Part shown: piece by piece, positions 55,946-64,000 of the stretch | How the letters are laid out: the number at the start of each line of letters is the position of its first letter | Numbering within the stretch: the first letter of the stretch is position 1 | NCBI RefSeq assembly: GCF_034190915.1 | Contig: NW_026947544.1 | Span: 372,001-436,000, forward strand | Length of the DNA stretch: 64,000 bases | Source of the DNA: Cavia porcellus | Taxonomy: Eukaryota; Chordata; Mammalia; Rodentia; Caviidae | Direction of reading: 5' to 3' | Made by a program: the position numbers and the translations under genes | The notes under the pieces: model-generated | The model's database searches: none | Told to the model about the DNA's origin: nothing | Seen by the model: only the letters and a program-made list of their open reading frames with translations

Positions 55946-58020
55946 GCAGGACAACACAGTTTTGAAAAATGCATATTCTGTGAAAAGAAATCCCTATGGT
56001 ATCACTAGTTCTATAGTCTTAACCTCTTGCTGTATATTCTGTAGCATGTCATTGACCTCTTTTTGCATTCTAATACCATCATTTAAAGATAAAACCAAAA
56101 TTAGAGATCTCAGCTCAGGGTTCAGAAACATCACTTTAGCAAGAGAGAATCATATTAAAAAACAGAAATACATGTTCAGTACAGCTTTACTTGAAGTTTT
56201 GAGAAGCTTCCACATGAATTTTTGTTAGCATGGAATAAACTAGAATTAAGATGTATTCCTGTATATACAACAATTCTAACCAAGGAAAATAAATATTGGG
56301 TTCAGAAAACATGAATTAAACACCTTTAAATATTGAAAAATATATATTATTTTACAAAGTGTTTGAATGATCTTTTGCTAGTTGAAGGCATCACTCAAGT
56401 TTTTTACATTTAAGGTAGATTATCCTTGCTATGTGGAAATCTTTCATGTTCAACTCATTCTGGAACCTACCTGGCTCCTGAGGTTCTCAAGATTAAGGAC
56501 TTCAGGATGAGACAAATAAAGAAAGGACAAAGTTGGGGACAAGTGGAGCTCTTATTCTCCTGATGGGAGGAAAAGTCCTGCTCATAATGCAGCATACTTT
56601 TTATTTACTCAGAAGGATGATATCCATTTCACCCTATCTGCCTAGCAACTCATTGCTTGGATTGTCTAGGAATTGGTGTTTTTCTGCACTGTAGCAGATT
56701 CTTCACCTGGCTGACACAGGTGCTGTTTGTTTTCTGGTAGGGTCATATCTGGTGCCTTAGGTCAATGTCCAGCTTTAAGAGCTTCCAATATATCCATCTC
56801 TTTTGTTTTGTTTTTGAAAAGGACAGGTGGTAAGTTGAACCTGGAGGAATTGTGTTGGAGAACTCTGTAGAAAAAATTTTTTTTCCATTTTAAGTGCAGT
56901 CCAAAGATGTTTAAATTCCTTTCTTCTGCAACTGAAACTCAGTGCAGTCCAAAGATGTTTAAATTCCTTTCTTCTGCAACTGAAACTCTGTGCAGTCCAT
57001 TAACCCATAACGGTAGTCAACTACCAGTGTAGTTGGCATTTATCAAAAGTTTTAGTGATTTGATTTTCTTTTATTACATGTTACTTTAGCGTTGATTTAT
57101 ATACCGCTACTAGTTGTAATTTTTCTGCAGGATGTTCAGAACCAAATTAAGGTAAGACCTGTTTTAAAAACAATCCACATCTTGTTATCTATCAAGGTCA
57201 GTTAATTCTCCTAAGAAATACCTTGGGACCAGTTATTGAACCGGTTTTGTCAGCATCAGCCATTCAGATGAGTCATTGTCATTGCTTGACCAAATTGCTT
57301 TCTTTGAAAGCTTGGGAGATGTTTGCTCCTGGTAAGTCTCTTAAGCCTCTACACATCAATGATTATTTTCATCAGCTGTCTCATATTCTTGTTGACTAAA
57401 AGTCCAGGGGCTCACCAAATATAGGATGACACAGCAGTGTTTCTATTATGTTATGGATTCTCATTTACCTTAAAGGGACGGGGCCAAAATTTGGTTATTT
57501 TCCAAGTTTATCTGTCTCTCTAATTGTTGGTCTATGTATCTCAGGTGTAGAAAATCCTAAAGAAAAGACTGCTAACAGTACAATGAACTAGAAGTATTGC
57601 TATCTTATCTAAATATCTAATATCTTGCAACATAAAACAGTACCCTTATTCTTAAGAGCCATGGCAGTTTTAACATTTGTATACCTGCAAAGTATTAACA
57701 AAGTTACATATTTTACATAGAAAATTAAAAATGACAACCATATACAACATTATAGTATTAAAAACGATGAAGACATTTTGTAACACACCTGAATTTTCAT
57801 TGTGACACCAAATTTCTCCTTTTTAGTCAGTTTTCCCTATCTAATACATAAAATCTTTATGCAACTTGTGGAGCTTTACTGAGATGTACATCTCATAATT
57901 TTTTGTTAGGGAGAGAGATCTGAGTCAGAAACACAAGTTTGTCACCATAAACAATCTGTTTTCATGAAAACAACTACACATCTCAAATCCACAAATGAAT
58001 TTAGAAAAATACTATGAGGT
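55946..58020. other. Unassigned region, possibly old LTR-type repeat
   Basis: No gene. An 88-codon frame (55962-56228) lacks motifs. The part from 56400 to 57560 is less AT-rich than its neighbours and may be a decayed ERV or LTR, but no family, LTR pair or motif could be assigned. Contains the 48-bp duplication noted separately. Confidence 0.35.
56893..56998. repeat. 48-bp tandem duplication (2.2 copies)
   Basis: The block starting agtgcagtccaaagatg occurs at 56893 and 56941, virtually identical over 48 bp, with the first about 10 bp of a third copy at 56989. Near-identity suggests a recent slippage or duplication. Confidence 0.93.
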
Positions 58021-58024
58021 TAAT

Positions 58025-59635
58025 AACAATAATTTGTCATAATCATACAAGTGTCCATCAATGGAGGAATGGATAAATAAGTTATGGTATTTTTATACAA
58101 AGGAGTACTACTCAGTTATAAAGTAAGATCACATAAATAAATGAGCACAGCTTGAGATCATACTCATAAGTGAAACAAATCAAACTCACATGTATGAATA
58201 CCAAACAGTTTCCCTAGTGTAAAAAATGATACAAATACATCAAAATATGTGTTAATCATAATTCCTCATTATATGGATTTGAAGTCTTATAAAGTTTTCA
58301 TTCATTAATTAGAATCATTTTATTCTGGGCTGTTTGATATTATTGTTTGTTATGATATGAACAGCTATTTTGAAGAAAACAAGACATGATACTAGCTAGT
58401 GCTGATTTAATATCATCTTGTTTGGAAGACCCATCCGACTGTTATTCTTCTGTCTCCATTGCTTTTATCATGTTCCATCTTACTGGATATTATTATATGT
58501 GATGGTATAAACAAAATTTTTATAGGCAAAGAGATAAAATACAAACCATCATGTATTTTCTGTTGGCTGGTTCTAAATACCTTGTAATACTTTCATTCTC
58601 TTGAATGGTTTCACATTGTCTTGATATGTTTGATGTCCTAGTAAACAAAGTTATACTCAAATATTTAAAGGAAAGAGACACTATGGTAACTACAATTAAG
58701 TTGTGTTATCTTGTGGTAAAACACTATGTTGCTTAAATTGTTCTGTTCTGATCAGTATCATTGTTATGGTGTTGTATCCTCTTTTATCTAAATCTCCCAT
58801 TTTTAAAAAATTTATTTTTATTATTATATTTTTGAATAAGGTAAAGTATTTTTAAAAATTAGCATGATATATTGTAGAAACTTTTTGATTTCCTATTAAC
58901 TCGATTTGAAGCACTGTATTGCTCTCATCAACTTGTTTTTTTTGGTGATTTTACTCTATTCTGTTCTGTTTGTTATTATCAATTTTGAGGATGTAGGTAA
59001 CTACTTTGAAGGCAATAAGGTTCACTATGATGCCCTTTCAGTTTTGACTATAATCTTCTTTTGAATATCAGTAATGTCTGCAATATTTAAGTTTTATTGG
59101 TTTTGTTCTGCACTGTTGGGTTGAATTTTATTATACCTGATAATATAGATGATACTTTTAAGATAGCAAGAGACATTATTGTAACTATTGTTGATTATCT
59201 TGTATTGTATTTTTACATCCTATACTATGCACATCCTTTGTTTTTAATGACTGATTTGTTTTGTCACGTTGGGTTTTATTCCCTTCAAAAAAATGTAGTA
59301 AGAGCTGTGGGAGTAATAAAACTCAAAATGTGTAAATGTTATTGTAAAAAAGAGAGGAAAAGTAAGTGCTCTAAAGGATATAGCTGCATGTATATTTAAA
59401 TGTATAATATAGATACCATATTACTTTGTTTTTGTTGGATCATTGAACAGAACTTTTTGTATTCTCACTGTTTAAATGTCCACTTAGTATGCTTAATTTT
59501 GTAACTTGATCGTCAACTATTTATAAGATGATAATATGTAATCTATTAACTAGTGATTCCTTACATTTTTTTTTTTTTGGAAATTCTGTATTCCTTGTAC
59601 CTTTTACTCTTTTGGTGTTTTTCTTTTTAAATAAA
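58025..59635 (+). mobile_element. 5'-truncated L1: ORF2 end and longest 3'UTR
   Basis: 58040-58225 is the ORF2 C-terminus (EEWINKLWYFYT-like, then the VSL end). The 3'UTR shows seven module starts at about 58278, 58432, 58572, 58713, 58915, 59060 and 59206. Spacing is 140-154 bp except one of about 202 bp that contains a T/A-rich linker (58795-58870). A conserved terminal block and aataaa at 59629 close it. Confidence 0.85.
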
Positions 59636-59639
59636 GAAA

Positions 59640-61690
59640 AAGATATAGACAAAAGAAGAGAAAAAGAAAATGTTGGAAACCTTGAATGAATATAAAAAAG
59701 AATTACCATGCATGAAACAAATTCAAATAAAGTCCAGGAAATAAAAAGTCCAATCAACAGCTGACAGAAACACTTGAAAGAGACTGGAGGTAGACTTTCA
59801 AATCTTGAAGATATGGTTGCAGCTGGTGATTATGAAAGAAATGATATCATAAAAACAACATGGAATCAGGAAATAACAATTCAATGACTGCGAGATGAAA
59901 CAAGCATAATATAAGAATGATAATTGTTGATGAAAAAGTAAGGGTTGACACAAGCGAAATTAAAGGGCTTTTTAGAGAAGTAATAGACGAAAATTATGCA
60001 AACATGGGAAATGGATCTGGCATGCAGAGAAGTGAGGCATTTAAAACTCCAACTTACAATAACCAAAATAAATCTATACCCAGACATGTAACAGTGAACA
60101 TCCCAGAAATTCAGCATAAGAAATGAATAGTAAAAGTTTTAAAGAAAAGAAACGTATTACCTAAAAAGGTAAATCAATCAGAATTACGGCAGACTTTTCC
60201 ACACAAACCATCAAGTCAAGAAGAGTTTGAAAAGCAGTGTTTCAAACCATGGAAGAAGTCAACTAGCAACTCAAATTGATCTTTCCTGCAATGTTATCTT
60301 TCAAATTTAATGGAAAAATCAGATAATTCCGTGCTAAAGAACAACTGAAGGAATTCTTGACTACAAAACCAACTCTACAGAGACTGCTAAAGAATATTCT
60401 ACAGAGTTATGAAGATGGCCATGGTTGCAGGAACACCAGCATAGGAAGACTACAAACAAGACAGGCAATTAAATGAAGAGGAAAAATGGAGGGTCAACAA
60501 ACGGAAGAAAGCATGATAGAGACAAATCAATGTGTGCTGGTTGTAACCATTAATGTTGATGGCTTCCAGTCAGCAATAAAAAGAAACAGAGAGAGTACAT
60601 TGAGAAACAATATCCATGGAAACACAAAAAATACATTTAACTGGAAAGGAAATTCAGAGCCTGAAAACCAAAGGACAGAAAACAGTTGTTCTAAGAAACA
60701 GGAGATCAGAAAAAAAGAAAAAGAACAAGAGTAACTTGCTCATCAATAACAGAATGGATAAGAAAGATTTGATATTTTCATGCAGTGGAAAGCTACCAGC
60801 TATAAGCAGAACGTTCTTAAGGCTCCACTAGGTAAATGTAACCAAGTGATGGTGCTCATGTTTGAAACAGTTCCAGCATATAGATATGAACCCCAGCATA
60901 AGAAACAGGAGGAGTTATTGGGATCCAAAAGCAAAATAGCTATTTCAAGAATGATAAGGGAGAAAACATCTCAGAGAGAGAGATGTTAATTACTATTAAT
61001 TTCTTTTTTTCTTGTCTTGAACTCTTGCATTGTTTTCACAACTTTGTTGGGTTTGGCTTTATTTTGTCTTGTTTAGTTATATTCTATCCTGTCTGATATT
61101 AGTGGACAGCTATTTTGAATTTAGTGAGATACATTATGATAATCTTGTTATCCTATTACATTGCTTTGAAGTCTTATAATGTTTTCATCCAATTGTTTAA
61201 TTTGTTTCATTGTGTATTGTGTAATTTTTTATGTGTGAGTTTATGAACAGGTAGTTTGAAGCAAATCAGACATTACAATAGCCATTGCTGATTTCCTAAC
61301 ATCCTGCTTTGAAGTCATATCCTGCTTTTGGTTTTCTGTCTTGATTGGATTTACCCTGTTTTTATTTCAGTTGATTATGTGTGATGGTATACACAACTTT
61401 TGTGAGGAAAATGATATATTAGAGTAGCCATTATTCATTTCTTACTTTCTGGCTTTGAAGCCCTGCAACGCTTTCCTCCTTTGAATGGTTTTATACTATC
61501 TTGTTATGTTTGCTATTATTGTGTGTTAAATATGGTCACCTATTTTGAAGAAAAAAAAGACATTAAGATAGTCACTGTTCATGTTCTGTTGTCTTATTGT
61601 GAATTGCTGAGCTGACTACATTTTTCTGTTCAGCTTTGTTTTGTTGTTTTGTTTTATTTTGTTTTGTTTTACTTGATTGTCTTTACAATT
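59640..61690 (+). mobile_element. Second internally deleted L1 (ORF1, ORF2 ends, 3'UTR)
   Basis: ORF1 from the coiled coil on (59640-60476; QNKSIPRHVTVNIPEI segment near 60060), spacer, and the ORF2 start (60487-60710; INVDGFQSAIKRN). The sequence then jumps straight to the ORF2 end (about 60750-61000; RMDKKDLIFSC in place of EWIKKLWYFY) and a 3'UTR with modules at 61165, 61308, 61454 and about 61598. It ends near 61690. The ORF2 middle is absent, as at 48435-50140. Confidence 0.75.
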
Positions 61691-61857
61691 AGAAAAATTT
61701 TAAAAAATAGTTCACATTGCAAACTATGGACATGAAGAAAATCACCAAACAAACCAGCAATGGGAGCACAAAATGTTCTTTTTGATAAGCAGAGATTATT
61801 AGTACAGTACCAGTATCTACATGTGCATGTGTATTTTATATACACATATACATAGAT

Positions 61858-61881
61858 ATACATACATGTGCATATATTAAT

Positions 61882-61922
<41 letters not shown>
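61858..61922 (+). repeat. (TA)n microsatellite
   Basis: Mixed tacata units then about 19 uninterrupted TA dinucleotides at 61886-61922. Confidence 0.95.
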
Positions 61923-61925
<3 letters not shown>

Positions 61926-63308
61926 AGTCTTTCTTTTCTTCTTGTACCTAACCCAGTTGTTTTTCCTTTTTAGCAGTTTGTATCACTTTTGTTTTCACAA
62001 TATCTATTGAATGTTTTGATTTCATTTACACTCTTGGTTTTTTATTCTAGGGAGGCAATACGACTTGTCTCCTAGCAACTAATATGTAACATCCAGGGTG
62101 AGTGTATTTGTTTTCTTCTATTCTCATTTGTCTTAAAAGATGTGGACCTCAAAATTTCATTTCCACAGAATATTTCATAACAAACCAACATCTAGTCTTA
62201 TTTTCAATTCCTGCAGACTTTATTTTAGTTTTTAAATGTGAATACACTTCCCACACTACAGGAACAGAACTGTACATGGGACATAGGCTACAGATTCTGT
62301 AAATTTAATGGGGCTCAAATGGAGTTGGTGTATCCAAATTTAGACATAGTATATTACATTTAGTATGAATAGTATAAGTAAATAATGAATTTATATATTG
62401 TATTTTAGTTAACTCTTTTGGTTTGTGCTTTTTCTGATAATTTGTCTTTAAACATAAAAATGTTTCTTCAGTTCCTTATAAATTCTAGATTTGAATCTCC
62501 TCTCTGTGAAATCACTTCCCAAGACTTTTCTTTCCCATTGTGTATTTTGCCCTTGTACACTAAATCTTTGTAGACTACACAAATAACTTCTTAGACAAAA
62601 ATAAAACATAAATAAAAATAATAATTCCAATAATAATAATGATAAAGCAGCATGGACAATAAGAAGGGAAAGTTTTTAGTTAGAAAATTAAAAATGAAAA
62701 AGACATCATGTTGCTAAAAACAGCTGACTGGCAGATGAACAGCCTTGGCATTCAATGTTCAGAAAACAATGAATCTTCTAGACTTTCTAAAATGAAAACA
62801 GAAGACCCTTGATGAATGTATTGTACAGCAATGATCCTCATGATTCAAAAGAAGGTTGAATGATCTTCCTATAAATAAGCTAAACTATCTGGCCTACCAC
62901 CTTGGATCATCTATATAAACCTACCTTGCTTATGTCTCACACAGAAGTCAGCTCTAGTGTTAATCTGAAGATGACAAAATGCCTATCAAAAGTGTGAGAA
63001 AACAAACATTCTCAATTGACTGTGACTTTGAGATGAGAAAAGCTGTGGTTGAGTATTGAGGGAGATCATTGATTAAAGATTGATTAAAAGAACAAACCTT
63101 TCACCTTATAGACTCTTTCATTAGAGTGATGAGCACCTACATGATTAAGTATAATATCAAGCAAGTGAGCATCTCATATAGTTTGCAGTATTTTAGATAT
63201 ACTGAAGCATCTGCTATGTGATTGTGCCCAAATAAGTATGCTGAATAAAATCTGATGCCTGGAATTTTTGTCTCTAATGCTTGGTTTCACTTTAACATTG
63301 CACTGAAG
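61923..63308. other. Unassigned AT-rich sequence
   Basis: No gene or repeat family recognised. ORFs of 60-66 codons only (62102-62302; 62448-62630) without motifs. Confidence 0.4.
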
Positions 63309-63367
<59 letters not shown>

Positions 63368-63378
63368 TTCTTTCTTTG
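63309..63378 (+). repeat. (TTTC)n microsatellite
   Basis: About 17 tttc/cttt units, interrupted once near 63367. The 75- and 77-codon ORFs across it are low-complexity artefacts. Confidence 0.95.
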
Positions 63379-64000
63379 ATTTCACTATTTTTCTTTTGCA
63401 TTATTCCTCTGTATGCAAATATTCTGATGCATATTCTCCAAAAATAAAAAGTAGAGAACTCATTTTATGTTCAGAGGTGATTAGATGAGGCAAACTGAAA
63501 TGTGAAGTTTGTATAAATATTCTATTTGATTTATGGTTGAAAGGAGTTAGATAAAACCGATTGTATTGCTCATGCTGATTTTACTTCCTTCCTTTTCCCA
63601 AGTCCAGAAACAGAACTTTTCTAGGGAAATTCTTAAGTCCTTTGATTATGTAATCTATATATGTCCATATTCAAATGTTTTCTGCAACTGGAAATAAAAC
63701 TAAGTAGCTCATTATAAAATTCAAATAAGAAAATGTCACAGCTAACAGATGACATTAACAATAAAATTCTGGAAGAATTATTTTCTCTGTAGTTAGAAGA
63801 CAAATAGGGAAACTGGTCCGAAGGATAAAGGTGGCCATATTAACTCTATTAGGTATTTACTGAGTTTAATAAATTTCTTCCCATATTTTCAATATGTTTA
63901 TCTTATTCATTACAGACACATGTAAAGTACACAAAATGTAATACTCAATGATTTCTAAATATCTTTATATTTAATTATAAGCTGAATTAGTAATTATAAG
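63379..64000. other. Unassigned AT-rich sequence to window end
   Basis: No gene, SINE or L1 motif recognised by eye. Confidence 0.4.

Noticed and set aside
55962..56228. 88-codon ORF with hydrophobic N-terminus
   Set aside because: No homology pattern, AT-rich unassigned region, no supporting gene structure.
63174..63488. Repetitive Lys-Glu-Arg and Phe-Leu-Ser ORFs
   Set aside because: Translations of the (TTTC)n microsatellite.

Overview
This window is mammalian, most likely rodent, intergenic DNA made almost wholly of interspersed repeats. No intact host gene, tRNA, rRNA or CRISPR array can be supported. The rodent call rests on a tRNA-Ala/BC1-type ID SINE with a perfect 16-bp target-site duplication (TSD) at 4786-4951, a second diverged ID at about 54419, and a 7SL-derived B1-like SINE at about 1469. 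The L1 elements carry tandem 5'UTR monomers, as in rodents, but I could not assign the species.

Layout. 1-505: 3' tail of a plus-strand LINE-1. 506-5930: mostly unassigned DNA with the B1 and ID copies. About 5935-16570: a decayed betaretrovirus-like provirus (capsid, dUTPase, protease, RT, RNase H, integrase remnants), split inside pol by a full-length L1 (L1-1, 8373-15322) with a 12-bp TSD. 16981-19942: minus-strand 5'-truncated L1. 20031-20530: 214-bp GC-rich tandem units. 21939-25081: a minus-strand element with L1 5'UTR, ORF1 and 3'UTR but no ORF2, bounded by a 12-bp TSD (half-L1-like). 25094-28085: mostly unassigned. 28097-34842: the best-preserved L1 (L1-2), with an intact 350-codon ORF1 and an ORF2 carrying only two nonsense codons and one frameshift, flanked by an 11-bp TSD inside older L1 DNA. 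35290-48420: two older L1s (L1-3, L1-4). L1-4 was later invaded by a minus-strand deleted provirus with two LTRs (39728-42910) and by a 3'UTR-only L1 (46181-47052). 48440-61690: stacked L1 fragments, two of which keep ORF1, the ORF2 start, the ORF2 end and the 3'UTR but lack the middle of ORF2. 61690-64000: AT-rich unassigned DNA with two microsatellites.

How it works together: L1-2 is the youngest autonomous-type element. ORF1p is an RNA-binding coiled-coil trimer protein and ORF2p an endonuclease/reverse transcriptase; together they copy L1 RNA into new sites. The same machinery normally mobilises ID and B1 SINEs and explains the TSDs and A-rich tails seen here. The nesting gives a relative chronology: the betaretroviral provirus predates L1-1, L1-4 predates its provirus, and an older L1 predates L1-2. 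The most unusual features are the ORF2-less element, the L1 3'UTR built from about 145-bp tandem modules, two 5'-type monomer systems (260 and 214 bp), and several templated-looking rearrangements inside L1 bodies.
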